Origin: Mesorhizobium sp. L-2-11
GTDB lineage: Bacteria > Pseudomonadota > Alphaproteobacteria > Rhizobiales > Rhizobiaceae
Direction of reading: 5' to 3'
NCBI RefSeq assembly: GCF_016756595.1
Contig: NZ_AP023257.1
Coordinates: 4,418,001 to 4,482,000, forward strand
Length of the DNA: 64,000 bases
The notes beneath the pieces were generated by a model that was not told the DNA's origin, made no database searches, and was given only the letters and a program-made list of their open reading frames with translations. Shown piece after piece: positions 20,601 to 30,973 of the stretch. Position 1 is the first letter of the stretch, and every line of letters starts with the position of its first letter. A program made the position numbers and the translations under genes.

Positions 20601-23253
20601 CCACCAGGGCGGTGCCGAAGACGACGTCGCGCGCCAGCGCCGAGAAATGACCGCGCGGCGTCTGGTCCCCGCTTTTCGGCAGGATGGCGTGGACGATGTC
20701 GAATGTCGGCGCCATGAAAAGTGTGAGGATCAGCAGCGCCTGCCATTGCGCGGCCTGGGTGAAGGGCAGCAGCGTCCAGCCGGCGATCGCGGCCATCACC
20801 CAGAAGATCGGCGTCAGCGACCGGCGCAGATTGTCGACCATCTTCCAGCGCGACAACGCCGGCACGCCGGAGCGCGGATTGAGAATGAAGCCCAGAAGCT
20901 GCCAGTCGCCGCGCGCCCAGCGATGGTGGCGCGACGCGTCGACCGAATAGCGGGTCGGATAGTCCTCGACCAGTTCGACGTCGGTGACCAGTGCCGCGCG
21001 CGCCAACGCGCCTTCGAGCAGATCGTGGCTAAGCACGGTGTTTTCTTCGATGCGGCCCTTCAGCGCCGCCTCGAAGGCGTCGACATGATAAAGCCCCTTG
21101 CCGGTGAAGGAGCCGTCGCCGAAGACGTCCTGGTAGATGTCCGAGACGGCAAATACGTAGGGATCGAGGCCGCGATTGGCAGAAAAGACCCGCTGGAAGA
21201 AGGATGCGTCGTCGCCGCTGGTCAGCGAAGCGGTGATGCGCGGCTGCAGGATGGTGTAGCCGGCGCTGACGACGCGCTTTGCCGCATCGTAATGCGGGCG
21301 GTTGAGCGGATGGCAAAGCTTGCCAACCAAACTGGCGACGGCATCGCGGGTGGTGCGCGTGTCGGCATCCAGCGTCATCACATGGATGACGTTTTCCGGC
21401 AACGGCACGTCCAGCGGCAGAAAGGTGGTGTCGCTGTCACCACGCAGCAGAAGATTCAGTTCGTGCAGCTTGCCGCGCTTGCGTTCCCAGCCCATCCAGG
21501 CGCCTTGGGATTCATTGTAGAGCCGCCGGCGGTGCAGGACGTAGAAACGCGGCGCGCCTTCGCTGGGATAGCGGGCGTTCAGCCGCGCGATCTCGTCGCG
21601 AGCATATTGGAGGATCTCGATATCCGCCGCATCGATTTCGTTTTTGCTGTCCGGCCAGTCCGAAAGCAGTGCGAAATGGATTTCGTCCGCCGTGTTGGCC
21701 AGGTGGTGCACTTCGATGTTGCGGATGTTCTCCTCGACGTCGTCGCGCGAGCCGATCAGCGACGGCACCACCACCAGCGTGCGTGCCTCGGGCGGCATGC
21801 CGCGCTTATAGTCGTAGCCGACGAGGCGCGTCGGCTTCAGGAACAACGATACGACGGTGTTGAAGAAGGCAAGCGCGCCTTCGCTGGCCGGCACGGCAAA
21901 CAGCGCCAGCATCAGGACGATCGACGGTATGGACAGGCCGAGACTGACAAGGGCGTTGCCGGAGAGGACAAGCAGCAGGACCGTCAGCGCGAACACCGGC
22001 ACGACAATACCCAGCCATCCGGTCTTGCCGAACGCCCGTTTGATCGTGACGCTGACTGTCGGCCGATAGCCGATCGCCTTTTCCAGTTCCAGCCGGCGTG
22101 GGCCGACCAGAAAGAACCCGACGTCGGTGTGAGCGGTCGGATCGGTGACGGTGGTGGTCTCGGCGACAGCGGCATGGCCGGCAAGTTCGATCGCCTTTTC
22201 AGCAACGCGGAATTCGGAACGATCGGAGCGGCGCGCCATTTCCTCGATCGCGGTCCGGTACTGGTCGCGCGAGAAGAAATCCAGCGCGGCGAAATCGGTG
22301 CGCTCGCGCAGCAAGGTGTCGATGCGGCTGACATCTTCGAACCAAACTGTCCAGTCGATATCGTTGATGAGCCTGAGGCCGCGGATGATGTTGCCGGTGG
22401 TTACGTTGCCGCTGGACAACGTGCGATGCTCGCTGATGATGATTTCCTCGGCATCGGAGCCGGACTTTTCAAGCTCGCCCTCCAGCCATTCCAGCGCCCT
22501 GCCGGCATTTTGCGACCCGTCGCGCAGGCGGTAGAGCAACTGGGTGGCAAAGGTGGTGTCTTGTGCATGGGCGACGTAGTTCGACAGGATCGCCTGGCGG
22601 TCGGCGGTTTCATCGAGTGCCAGCACGCGGTCGGCGACCTCGTTGGCAATCTGGCGCATCTGCCGGGTACGACTGACCCGGACCGCGATCCGGCGAAGAT
22701 TTTCGATCAGAACGAAGCGCAGCAGTGATGGCAGCGCCCAGAGCTCGCCGATCTTCAGCGGTTCGACAGCCTGAAAGCCTTCGACGATCGCCTTGAACAT
22801 CGCCGCCGAGACGGAGCTGTCCGAATGCGCGACATAGGTCCAGGCCAGCGCAAGCGCGCGCGGCACACGAGCGCCGTCGCGCAGCTTCAGGGTCGGCAGC
22901 TGCCGATAGAAACGGCGTGGCAGGTCGCGCTTGACCTGGAAGATGGTTTCCTCGACCAGATAGTTATTGTCGAGCAGCCATTGCGCCGCCGGCGTGATCG
23001 TCTCGCCTCTCGCCTGCGCGGCATTGGTCGAACGGTAGACTTCGAGGACCTTGCTGGCGCTGTCGCGGACGCGTGGCTGGAAATCGAACGGCTCCAGCCC
23101 GAACAGATCCTTGACGTCACCCTTGGCGAGGCTTGCACCCAGCGTGCGCAGGCGCTCTTCCGGCAGGAAATTGGAGCGTATCGGCTCTTCCGTGATGGCC
23201 GGAAAGCTCGCGCTCGTCTTTTCCATTTGGGTGGGGTCTGTCTGTATATTCAT
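14692..23253 (-). CDS. ndvB: Cyclic beta-1,2-glucan synthase NdvB/ChvB
   Basis: A giant 2853-residue inner-membrane enzyme that initiates, elongates and cyclises beta-1,2-glucan from UDP-glucose. Order of parts: an N-terminal cytoplasmic region; membrane helices near 405-465; a processive glycosyltransferase domain (GT84) with TLDADTRTTRD near 640-660 and RHHRWARGDWQLL near 770; further membrane helices near 805-990; a glycoamylase-like middle region; two carbohydrate-binding/beta-sandwich segments; and a C-terminal GH94 phosphorylase-like domain with LGGDWNDGMNRVGEHGKG near 2540, which controls chain length. The size matches rhizobial and Agrobacterium homologues and no frameshift is visible. 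Long antisense open frames over it are GC artefacts. ndvA follows on the same strand. Confidence 0.98.
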   Translation of the reverse strand: MNIQTDPTQMEKTSASFPAITEEPIRSNFLPEERLRTLGASLAKGDVKDLFGLEPFDFQPRVRDSASKVLEVYRSTNAAQARGETITPAAQWLLDNNYLVEETIFQVKRDLPRRFYRQLPTLKLRDGARVPRALALAWTYVAHSDSSVSAAMFKAIVEGFQAVEPLKIGELWALPSLLRFVLIENLRRIAVRVSRTRQMRQIANEVADRVLALDETADRQAILSNYVAHAQDTTFATQLLYRLRDGSQNAGRALEWLEGELEKSGSDAEEIIISEHRTLSSGNVTTGNIIRGLRLINDIDWTVWFEDVSRIDTLLRERTDFAALDFFSRDQYRTAIEEMARRSDRSEFRVAEKAIELAGHAAVAETTTVTDPTAHTDVGFFLVGPRRLELEKAIGYRPTVSVTIKRAFGKTGWLGIVVPVFALTVLLLVLSGNALVSLGLSIPSIVLMLALFAVPASEGALAFFNTVVSLFLKPTRLVGYDYKRGMPPEARTLVVVPSLIGSRDDVEENIRNIEVHHLANTADEIHFALLSDWPDSKNEIDAADIEILQYARDEIARLNARYPSEGAPRFYVLHRRRLYNESQGAWMGWERKRGKLHELNLLLRGDSDTTFLPLDVPLPENVIHVMTLDADTRTTRDAVASLVGKLCHPLNRPHYDAAKRVVSAGYTILQPRITASLTSGDDASFFQRVFSANRGLDPYVFAVSDIYQDVFGDGSFTGKGLYHVDAFEAALKGRIEENTVLSHDLLEGALARAALVTDVELVEDYPTRYSVDASRHHRWARGDWQLLGFILNPRSGVPALSRWKMVDNLRRSLTPIFWVMAAIAGWTLLPFTQAAQWQALLILTLFMAPTFDIVHAILPKSGDQTPRGHFSALARDVVFGTALVALKIVLMAHLAWMMGDAIIRTLYRLFVSRKNLLEWRTASQAHKNGDNDLGSYYGMMYGAVIVGVVGLAIPVVADSTGAFVAFFFALFWIGSPAFAFFISRSAETEDRLRISAADIHVLRTIARRTWHYFETFVTAEHHNLPPDNFQESPAPVVAPRTSPTNIGVYLLSVVSARDFGWISLSDATTRIDATMSTIESMPRERGHLFNWYDTTTLKPLYPLYISAVDSGNLAGHLVAVAAACAEWAEAPAVHLQGDFEGILDTVTILDESLAELPDDRRQLRPLRQRLADRLDGMRRAVESIKAQPEMASIRTINLAVLAGEIRKLAIAIHTEAASTQSDTIADWAARLEATCEAHVHDAHSDDNAVEALRAKLLSLRERTRRFAFEMDFSFLMRKERKLLSIGYRVEEHQLDESCYDLLASEARLTSLFAIAKGDLPTEHWFHLGRPIVEIGFKGALMSWSGSMFEYLMPPLVMKEPQGSILNQTSKLIIKRQIQYGRSKNVPWGISEAAYNARDRELTYQYTNFGVPGLGLKRGLGQNTVIAPYATVLAAQFTPRESVQNLARLRRLGALGRHGFYDAVDFTPQRVPEGTDHVVVLNYMAHHSGMSIAAVADAIFEGRLRDRFHSDPVIESAELLLQERAPRDIPTATVRTEADERSKDETEAESPDTRIVLNPLKALRSTSVMSNGRYSVMVTATGSGYSRWGELAVTRWQPDPTEDRLGSYIFLRDSGTGDWWSATAEPKRAIHEEVRTLFSDDKASFVKSVGSLRSEVECIVISEGNGEGRRVTLYNDGPVDRHIEVTSFAELVLGSEASDNAHPAFSKMFVETEIAANKGAIFATRRKRETDEPDVAMVHFVTDPSGSTRDAEAETDRRAFIGRGRTITEAAAFDPGARLGGHSGFTLDPVAALRRQVRVPANKKISLTFWTAVGANRAELEEAIARLDHPEAFARQAMLAWTRSQVQTRHLGLSLADAANVQNLARYLIYPDPFLRLPAESIASGLGRQSGLWPTSISGDFPIFLVRIGDVADLEIVAQALRFQEYMRARGMMIDFVVVNEQASSYVQDLQRAVETLCENSRLRGKELGPRQHIFALRRDLMDEATYKTLLATARVVLHTRNGTIFDQIERAEAAALQARDALQPAGAAALREPSPPAPQTWAQASFEGSADGSGLNQWNGFGGFDGDGRHYVVRLAGRRTTPQPWINVVSNASFGFHVSAEGAAFTWSRNSRDYQLTPWANDPVTNRPGEGIYIYDHNGGRAFSPLAAVVRDPAMTYETWHGQGFSTFRSKRGPLSMDLTHVVDSVDPVKISRLRIQNSGSAPARLRVYAYAEWVLGSHRSRTAATIVPSRDAATGALLAQNPYGLDFSERVAFLAADGAAHSVTADRGEFIGRNGTSELPQAVLSGASLSGRVEAGDDPCAAIARDVDIPAGGDVTLLWLLGDAASAEEASALVQHHCGRDFDQRLTDNERTWRGFLDTIQVETPDKALNAMVNHWLPYQSLACRIRARSAFYQASGAFGFRDQLQDTLALLLHDPKLARDQILNAARRQFPEGDVQHWWLPRTEAGVRTMISDDVVWLAHATAHYLLVTGDTAILREQLPFIEGPPLEEGEHDAFFTPEISKKTASLYDHCARALDLAIKRSSPAGLPLILGGDWNDGMNRVGEHGKGESVWLGWFLLKTLGDFAAVAKAEGDAKRAQAWTKHASVLKRALESTAWDGEWYRRGSFDDGTPLGSRNSQECKIDSIAQSWSVLSGEGDPARSTTAMQQAMKMLVDDELNIVKLFTPPFSRAEQNPGYIKSYPPGVRENGGQYTHAATWFVIALAEMGRVDDAYRCFSMLNPVNHALDEAAAEHYRVEPYVVAADVYAGQGNGGRGGWTWYTGSAGWLYRAAVEGILGIERRGERIQFRPKLPSHWDGYAATLKVLGAELRVQVVRDKKAKAVSLEVNGKKTKASSFEPKAGDKADLVVRIPA

Positions 23254-23498
23254 TGAAAATTCCGCATAGGGGACGCATTAGCGGCGTCACCGCCACGGCA
23301 ATGTCCCTAGAACCGATTGAAATGGAATTGGTTGCATCGAAACAAGGGCCGAAAGTTTATTTTCGCACCAAGACCTGCAGACGAACCACCTCCCTCCCGC
23401 CAGGAGTTGATCGACGGAAGGATTCGGGCTTTTTCGTGATCTGGGCTTGAGCTTACGGCATATTTCGCCTGCGTTGTGATCATGTTTCGAAACAGGCG

Positions 23499-24086
23499 TT
23501 AATCGTTTGCCGCAATACGCTCGATGCGGATCACGAACAGTGTCGCCGGTCGCGCAGGCTCAATGCGCCGTTTCAGGGCGTCCGGTCCGAGCAACAGCGC
23601 GTCGCGCGGTCCGATACGGACAGGCGCCGCGCCGGCCACCGTTATCTCGCCGTCAACACACAGGATGAGGGTCGCATCAGCGGCCGACTGGATGTCCGTC
23701 GAGGCTGAAATCACCAAGCGATCGACGGCATGGCTCATCCGTCCACGCCGCGTCATGACGTTGAGATCGGTGATCGGACCGGCGATCAGCGCCGCTTGCG
23801 TCGGCACATCGGCCGGAAACGAAAGCGGAGCGGAAGTTTTGGTCACCGTAGCCGCCGGGCGGCCGGCGATATCAAGGATCATGCCCTCGCCTTCCAGCAC
23901 GGCCAAGCTTCGGTCCACTCCGGAAAACTCGGAGAATGGTCCACCGCTTTCGACGAACGCCATGGAGACGCGCCAGTCGAAATCGTCGAGCGCAGCGCCT
24001 GCGGGCGAGACGGCGATTTCCGTCGTCATCCCGCCGCCGTTCTTCCACGGCATAGACCGGTATTCGGCTGCCCGGAGAATGCGCAA
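23499..24086 (-). CDS. hutD: HutD/Ves family cupin, histidine utilisation accessory
   Basis: A 195-residue bicupin of the HutD family, starting MRILRAAEYRSMPWKNGGGMTTEI. The PWKNGGGxTxEI stretch is the family hallmark, and SFPADVPTQAALIAGPITDLNVMTRRG matches its middle. It is the last gene of the minus-strand hut operon, 8 bases after hutU. In Pseudomonas HutD is not an enzyme of the pathway but tunes hut operon output, probably by binding formylglutamate or a related intermediate; the same role here is inference. Confidence 0.9.
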   Translation of the reverse strand: MRILRAAEYRSMPWKNGGGMTTEIAVSPAGAALDDFDWRVSMAFVESGGPFSEFSGVDRSLAVLEGEGMILDIAGRPAATVTKTSAPLSFPADVPTQAALIAGPITDLNVMTRRGRMSHAVDRLVISASTDIQSAADATLILCVDGEITVAGAAPVRIGPRDALLLGPDALKRRIEPARPATLFVIRIERIAAND

Positions 24087-24094
24087 GGCGCGGT

Positions 24095-25765
<1,671 letters not shown>

Positions 25766-25803
25766 GGCGTCACTTTTCCTTTCGAATGAGAGGCGGCGAT
25801 GCG

Positions 25804-26619
25804 TCAGCGCCCGGCCCAGGCAATCGCGCTTTCCAGGATCCGCTTCAGCGTGGCGCGGATCGGCGCGGCGAATGCGGGGTCGTAAGACACTGGCCAATTG
25901 TCCGGCGCACCCTTGCTTTTGGGCTCGCGCATATAGCCGCGGTTGGACAGTTCCATCTGCAGCGCATGGACGCCGTTTTGCGGCTGGCCGAAATGGCGCG
26001 TGATCCAGCCGCCCTTGAAGCGGCCGTTGACGACAAAACTCTCGCCGGTCTCGGCGAGAATCTGGCCGACCATTGCCTGCAAACCCGGATCGGCGCTTTT
26101 GCCGTCATTGGTGCCGAGGTTGAACACCGGCAAAGTGCCTTCGAACAGGCGCGGCAGCACCGAGCGGATCGAATGACAGTCATAGAGAACGATCTTCCGG
26201 TGCAAGGCGCGCAGCCTGTCGATCTCGGCCTGCATGGCGGCATGGTAAGGCACAAAGTACTTTTCGCGGCGCTCGTCGACCTCCGAGGCATCAGGCTCTT
26301 CCCCGACACGATAGAGCGGATCGCCGTCGAAGGTCTCGGTCGGGCACAGGCCGGTTGTCGCCTGGCCGGGATAGAGCGAGACGCCGGACGGGTCGCGATT
26401 GACGTCGATGACGGTGCGCGAGATCGCGGTATGCACCACCGTCGCGCCGAGGTCTTCGGCAAAGTCATAGAGCTTGTCGATCCACCAGTCGGCGTCGCGG
26501 CGGCCGAGCCAAGGCGATACCAGCCGGTTCTCAAGGCCGGCGAGATCGATGCCGGTGTGCGGGATCGAGACCAGCAGCGGGGCGGTGCCGCGCGTTACAG
26601 TGAGCCAGGAGGGTATCAC
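25804..26619 (-). CDS. hutG: N-formylglutamate amidohydrolase (deformylase)
   Basis: Hydrolyses N-formyl-L-glutamate to glutamate and formate, the last step of the five-step hut pathway that uses HutF. 271 residues. The family segments [13 protein letters not shown] near the start, [13 protein letters not shown] near 67 and [11 protein letters not shown] near 143 carry the zinc and catalytic residues. Its presence with hutF rather than a formiminoglutamase defines the formylglutamate route. It follows hutH after 133 bases that contain a 24-bp perfect inverted repeat, so its expression may depend on read-through. Confidence 0.95.
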   Translation of the reverse strand: MIPSWLTVTRGTAPLLVSIPHTGIDLAGLENRLVSPWLGRRDADWWIDKLYDFAEDLGATVVHTAISRTVIDVNRDPSGVSLYPGQATTGLCPTETFDGDPLYRVGEEPDASEVDERREKYFVPYHAAMQAEIDRLRALHRKIVLYDCHSIRSVLPRLFEGTLPVFNLGTNDGKSADPGLQAMVGQILAETGESFVVNGRFKGGWITRHFGQPQNGVHALQMELSNRGYMREPKSKGAPDNWPVSYDPAFAAPIRATLKRILESAIAWAGR

Positions 26620-26657
26620 GACCGCGCCCCATTGAATGCGTCATCATAGGAAACGCT

Positions 26658-26715
26658 GGCGGGACAGCACCCCCCTCTGTCCTGCCGGACAGACAGAGGG
26701 GGGTGCTGTCCCGCC
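26658..26715. repeat. 24-bp perfect inverted repeat between hutH and hutG
   Basis: Left arm 26658-26681 begins GGCGGGACAGCACCCCCC and ends TCTGTC; the right arm 26692-26715 is its exact complement, with a 10-base loop. Its core (TGTCC-TGCC-GGACA, then a G run) belongs to the same repeat family as 11632-11681 and 59599-59742. On the transcript it would form a very stable hairpin inside the hut operon. Confidence 0.85.
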
Positions 26716-26752
26716 ATCGTCTTCATACCGGCTCCATAGGCAAAGCAATCCA

Positions 26753-28294
26753 TCACAGCACTCCCGTCACCGGGGGCAGTGCCACCGCGCCCGCTGCCTT
26801 CACCGCAGCGCCGCTGCGCACCATGGCGATGGCCTTTTCCATGTCAGGATGAAAATGCCGGTCATTGTCGAGATGCGGCACTTCGGCCCTGACCAGCCTG
26901 CGCACCGCTTCGAGCGGCGCGCTCGATGCCAGCGGCGCATGGAAATCGCAGCCTTGCGTGGCGGCCAGCAATTCGATGCCGATGACGGCCGTCGCATTCT
27001 CGATCATGCCGATCAGCCGGCGCGCGCCATGTGCCGCCATCGAGACGTGGTCTTCCTGATTGGCCGAGGTCGGGATCGAATCGACACTGGCCGGATAGGC
27101 CTTTTGCTTGTTTTCCGAGACGAGTGCCGCCGCCGTCACTTGCGGGATCATGAAGCCTGAATTCAAGCCTGGCTTCGGCGTCAGGAATGCCGGCATGCCC
27201 GACAGCGCCGGATCGACCAGCATGGCGATGCGCCGTTCCGACAGCGAGCCGATCTCGCAGACGGCGAGCGCGATCATGTCAGCGGCGAAGGCCACCGGCT
27301 CGGCGTGGAAATTGCCGCCGGAAAGTGCTGTGTCGTCCTCGGCGAAGATCAGCGGATTGTCGGTGACGCCGTTGGCCTCGGTGCCCAGCGTGTCGGCGGC
27401 CTGGCGCAGCACGCTAAGTGCTGCACCCATCACCTGCGGCTGGCAGCGCAAGCAGTAAGGGTCCTGCACGCGTTCGTCTCCGACCCGGTGCGATTCACGG
27501 ATGGCACTGCCGGCCATCAGGTTGCGCAGCGCGCCTGCCGTCTCGATCTGGCCGGGATGCTTCCTGAGCAGATGGATGCGCGGATCGAATGGGGCGTCGG
27601 AGCCCTTGGCGGCATCGGTCGAAAGCGCACCGGCGACCAGCGCCGACTGGTAGAGCACTTCGGCGTCGAACAAGGCGGCCAACGCGTAGGCGGTCGAAAA
27701 CTGGGTGCCGTTGAGCAGCGCCACCCCTTCCTTGGCGCCAAGCGTGACCGGCTCCAGCCCGTGCGAGACAAAGGCGACCTTGGCCGGGAATCGGCCATGC
27801 GGGGTAAAACATTCGCCAACGCCGATCATCACCGCAGTCATGTGCGACAGCGGCGCAAGGTCGCCAGAGGCGCCGACCGAGCCTTGCGCCGGCACCACCG
27901 GAATCACGTCATTGGCGAGCATCGCTTCAAGCAGCTCAACGGTCTGCGGCCGCACGCCTGAGGCGCCCTGCGCCAGGCTGGCCAGCTTCAGTGCCATCAT
28001 CAGCCGGCAAACAGCGGCCGGCATCGGCTCGCCGACGCCGGCGGCATGCGACAGCACGATGTTGCGTTGAAGGGTCGCGAGATCGGCGGCTGGGATACGG
28101 ACGCTGGCCAATTTGCCGAAACCGGTGTTGATGCCATAGACCGGCTCACCTTTGGCGACGATCCGGGCAACGGCCTCGGCGCTGGCCTTGATCTTTGGCC
28201 AGCAGGCCGCATCCAGCTTCGGCACCGCGCCACGATAGATTTCGCGCCAGTCGGCCAGGGTTGTGTTGCCCGGCTTGAGTTTGAGTCCACTCAT
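26753..28294 (-). CDS. hutH: Histidine ammonia-lyase
   Basis: Removes ammonia from histidine to give urocanate, the first step of the pathway. 513 residues, normal length. The Ala-Ser-Gly triad that forms the MIO cofactor is present ([14 protein letters not shown] near residues 142-155), with the catalytic Tyr region [11 protein letters not shown] near 53. Start at the ATG at 28294, which overlaps the hutI stop codon as ATGA (28291-28294), so hutI and hutH are coupled. The frame is open further upstream inside hutI, but that part has no family similarity. Confidence 0.97.
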   Translation of the reverse strand: MSGLKLKPGNTTLADWREIYRGAVPKLDAACWPKIKASAEAVARIVAKGEPVYGINTGFGKLASVRIPAADLATLQRNIVLSHAAGVGEPMPAAVCRLMMALKLASLAQGASGVRPQTVELLEAMLANDVIPVVPAQGSVGASGDLAPLSHMTAVMIGVGECFTPHGRFPAKVAFVSHGLEPVTLGAKEGVALLNGTQFSTAYALAALFDAEVLYQSALVAGALSTDAAKGSDAPFDPRIHLLRKHPGQIETAGALRNLMAGSAIRESHRVGDERVQDPYCLRCQPQVMGAALSVLRQAADTLGTEANGVTDNPLIFAEDDTALSGGNFHAEPVAFAADMIALAVCEIGSLSERRIAMLVDPALSGMPAFLTPKPGLNSGFMIPQVTAAALVSENKQKAYPASVDSIPTSANQEDHVSMAAHGARRLIGMIENATAVIGIELLAATQGCDFHAPLASSAPLEAVRRLVRAEVPHLDNDRHFHPDMEKAIAMVRSGAAVKAAGAVALPPVTGVL

Positions 28295-29523
28295 TGTCCC
28301 CTCCAGATGCGGGCATGCAGCGGGTTGAAGCCCATGCGGTAGACGAGCTCGGCCGGGCGCTCGATGTCCCAGATCGCCAGGTCGGCTGATTTTCCAGCCT
28401 CGAGCGTGCCGGTTCTTCCGAGCCATCCAAGCGCGCGGGCGGCCTCCCGGGTGACACCGGCAAGGCATTCGTCAACAGTCAGACCGAACAAAGTCGCCGC
28501 CATGTTCATGGTCAGCAGCAGCGAGGTCAGCGGCGAGGTGCCGGGATTGCAATCGGTGGCGACCGCCATTCTTACGCCGTGCTGCCGAAACAGGCCGATC
28601 GGCGGCTTCTTGGTCTCACGGATGAAATAGTAGGCTCCGGGCAGGATCGTCGCCACGGTTCCGGCCCTCGCCATCGCCGCCGCACCCGCCTCATCGGTGT
28701 ATTCGAGATGGTCGGCCGACAGGGCACCATAGCGTGCCGCGAGTTCCGCCCCATGCAGGTTGGACAGTTGGTCGGCGTGGAGTTTTACCGGCAGGCCTGC
28801 TGATTTCGCCGCGTCGAACACGCGAGAAATCTGATCGGGCGAAAAGGCGATGCCCTCGCAAAAGCCGTCGACCGCATCAGCCAGGCCCTCGGCAGCGACG
28901 GCCGGCAAAATCTCGTTTGCGACCAGATCGATAAAAGCGTCCTTGTCGCCTTGCGCTTCAGGCGGCAGCGCATGCGCGCCGAGAAAGCTGGTTGTTACCG
29001 TAACTGGACGGTTTTCGCCCAGGAGCCGCGCGGCGCGCAGCGATTTCTTCTCGTTTTCCAGATCGAGCCCGTAGCCCGATTTAATTTCGACCGTGGTGAC
29101 GCCTTCGGCGATCAGCGCATCGAGGCGCGGCAGCGACTGGGCGACCAGTTCGTCCGGGCTGGCGGCGCGCAGCGCCTTGACCGAAGAGATGATGCCGCCG
29201 CCGGCCCTGGTGACCTCTTCATAGGTGGCGCCGGCCAGCCGCATCTCGAATTCGTTGGCGCGATTGCCGGCATGGACCAGATGAGTATGGCAGTCGATCA
29301 GGCCGGGTGTTATCCAGCGGCCTTCGCAATCGACAATCTCCGCGTCTCGCAAAAGTGCTGCCGTCATGTCGGCTTCCGGGCCGGCATAGACGATCAGGCC
29401 ATCGCGCGCGGCGATCGCGCCGTCTTCGACGATGCCCAGTCCGCTTTTAGCCATGGTCGCCAGACGCGCATTGCGCCAGAGGCGTACCTCCCCAGCCCGA
29501 TCTTTGCTCTCTCCAGCCATCAT
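28291..29523 (-). CDS. hutI: Imidazolonepropionase
   Basis: Hydrolyses imidazolonepropionate to formiminoglutamate, the third step. A 410-residue amidohydrolase-superfamily barrel. The metal site motif [18 protein letters not shown] lies near residues 75-92, the substrate-side [10 protein letters not shown] near 195, and the late metal Asp in [12 protein letters not shown] near 323. It is the first gene of the minus-strand hut operon and its promoter faces that of hutF across 97 bases that contain the HutC-type palindrome. Confidence 0.96.
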   Translation of the reverse strand: MMAGESKDRAGEVRLWRNARLATMAKSGLGIVEDGAIAARDGLIVYAGPEADMTAALLRDAEIVDCEGRWITPGLIDCHTHLVHAGNRANEFEMRLAGATYEEVTRAGGGIISSVKALRAASPDELVAQSLPRLDALIAEGVTTVEIKSGYGLDLENEKKSLRAARLLGENRPVTVTTSFLGAHALPPEAQGDKDAFIDLVANEILPAVAAEGLADAVDGFCEGIAFSPDQISRVFDAAKSAGLPVKLHADQLSNLHGAELAARYGALSADHLEYTDEAGAAAMARAGTVATILPGAYYFIRETKKPPIGLFRQHGVRMAVATDCNPGTSPLTSLLLTMNMAATLFGLTVDECLAGVTREAARALGWLGRTGTLEAGKSADLAIWDIERPAELVYRMGFNPLHARIWRGQ

Positions 29524-29548
29524 CTTTTCCGTTTCAATCGGCCGCGGT

Positions 29549-29562
29549 TATGTATATACATA
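29549..29562. promoter_or_regulatory. HutC-type operator between hutI and hutF
   Basis: A perfect 14-bp palindrome TATGTATATACATA, centred in the 97-base divergent promoter region. The TGTATATACA core matches what I know of HutC operators in Brucella and Pseudomonas. The HutC gene is the next-but-one gene, so control of both operons with relief by urocanate is the expected logic. Confidence 0.75.
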
Positions 29563-29620
29563 TTGAAACGCAGTGCAAGCGGTATCATTGCACGGGACAC
29601 AGGGGATCGGAGAGAAAAAC

Positions 29621-30973
29621 GTGACAGCGATCTTTTCGGAACAGGCGCTTCTGCCCGACGGCTGGCATTCCAATGCCCGGGTCGTGGTCAGTGATGGCCA
29701 CATCGCCACGGTCGAGCCTAACACCGCATCCCAGCCCGGCGACGAACGCCATGCCATTCTGCTGCCAGGCATGCCGAACCTGCACAGCCACGCCTTCCAG
29801 CGCGGCATGGCCGGTCTAGCCGAGCTGCGCGGCCCTTCAGCCGACAGTTTCTGGAGCTGGCGCGAGGTGATGTATCGCTTCGCGCTGTCGATGACGCCGG
29901 ATCAGGTCGAGGCGGTCGCCGCGCAGCTCTATGTCGAGATGCTGGAGGCTGGGTTCTCACGCGTCGGCGAGTTTCACTATCTGCATCACGACCGCGACGG
30001 CCAGCCCTACGCCAACATCGCCGAAATGGCCGACCGCATCACCGCCGCGGCTGCCGACACCGGCATTGGGCTGACGCTGCTGCCGGTCTTCTATGCACAT
30101 TCCTCTTTCGGCGGCGCAGCGCCGAATGAAGGCCAGCGGCGATTCATCAACGATATGAATCGGTTCTCGCGGCTTGTTGAGAAATGTCACGAAACCTTTC
30201 GCACCTTGAATCAAGCTGTCGTTGGCATCGCCCCGCATAGTCTGCGCGCCGTGACGCCGGAGCAGTTGGAAACCATCGCGACAATGGCACCGGCCGGACC
30301 GATCCATATCCATATCGCCGAGCAAGTGAAGGAGGTTGAGGACTGCCTTGCCTGGTCCGGGGCGCGGCCGGTGGAATGGCTGCTCGCCAATGCCAAAGTC
30401 GATAAGCGCTGGTGCCTGATCCACGCCACCCACATGACCGAGACCGAGACCGCGGCCATGGCGAAAAGCGGGGCCATCGCCGGCCTCTGCCCGATCACCG
30501 AGGCCAATCTCGGCGACGGCACCTTTGCAGCACCTTTGTTCAAACAACATGGCGGCCGCTTCGGCGTCGGCTCCGATTCCAACGTGCTGATCGGCCTGCC
30601 CGACGAATTGCGGCAGCTCGAATATTCGCAGCGCCTCGCCCACCGTGCCCGCAACGTGCTGGCGGTCGCCGGCGGTTCGACTGGACGGGCACTGTTCGAT
30701 GCAGCGCTCGACGGCGGCAGTACGGCGCTTGGCGCAGGTCCCTCGCGGATCGCCGCTGGTGCCTCAGCCGATTTCATCTCGCTCGATGGCAAGCATCCGT
30801 CGCTTGCCGGCAAGACCGGCGATGCGGTGCTCGACAGCTGGATCTTCGCCAACGGTTGCAAGATTGATTGTGTCTGGGTGCATGGCAAGAAACTGGTCAG
30901 CAGCGGCAGGCATGCAAGGCGCGATTCCATTGCCGAGCGTTTTCGCAAGGTGATGACGGCGCTTTCGGCATGA
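29621..30973 (+). CDS. hutF: Formimidoylglutamate deiminase
   Basis: Converts N-formimidoyl-glutamate to N-formylglutamate and ammonia, feeding HutG. 450 residues, amidohydrolase superfamily. The first metal motif is LHSHAFQRGMAGLAE, with IHIHIAEQ and CLIHATHMTE supplying further ligands and GSDSNVLIG the last Asp. I choose the GTG at 29621 because GGAGAG sits about 6 bases upstream and the protein then starts TAIFSEQALLPDGW; the ATG at 29573 would extend the protein across the promoter. hutC follows with a 4-base ATGA overlap. Confidence 0.95.
   Translation: MTAIFSEQALLPDGWHSNARVVVSDGHIATVEPNTASQPGDERHAILLPGMPNLHSHAFQRGMAGLAELRGPSADSFWSWREVMYRFALSMTPDQVEAVAAQLYVEMLEAGFSRVGEFHYLHHDRDGQPYANIAEMADRITAAAADTGIGLTLLPVFYAHSSFGGAAPNEGQRRFINDMNRFSRLVEKCHETFRTLNQAVVGIAPHSLRAVTPEQLETIATMAPAGPIHIHIAEQVKEVEDCLAWSGARPVEWLLANAKVDKRWCLIHATHMTETETAAMAKSGAIAGLCPITEANLGDGTFAAPLFKQHGGRFGVGSDSNVLIGLPDELRQLEYSQRLAHRARNVLAVAGGSTGRALFDAALDGGSTALGAGPSRIAAGASADFISLDGKHPSLAGKTGDAVLDSWIFANGCKIDCVWVHGKKLVSSGRHARRDSIAERFRKVMTALSA

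Noticed and set aside
20188..22728. 846-residue plus-strand open frame opposite ndvB
   Set aside because: Shadow of ndvB codon bias; no domain, no ribosome binding site.
26658..26715. Terminal inverted repeats of a small insertion element
   Set aside because: The arms are separated by only 10 bases and no target duplication is visible; better described as a palindromic repeat.
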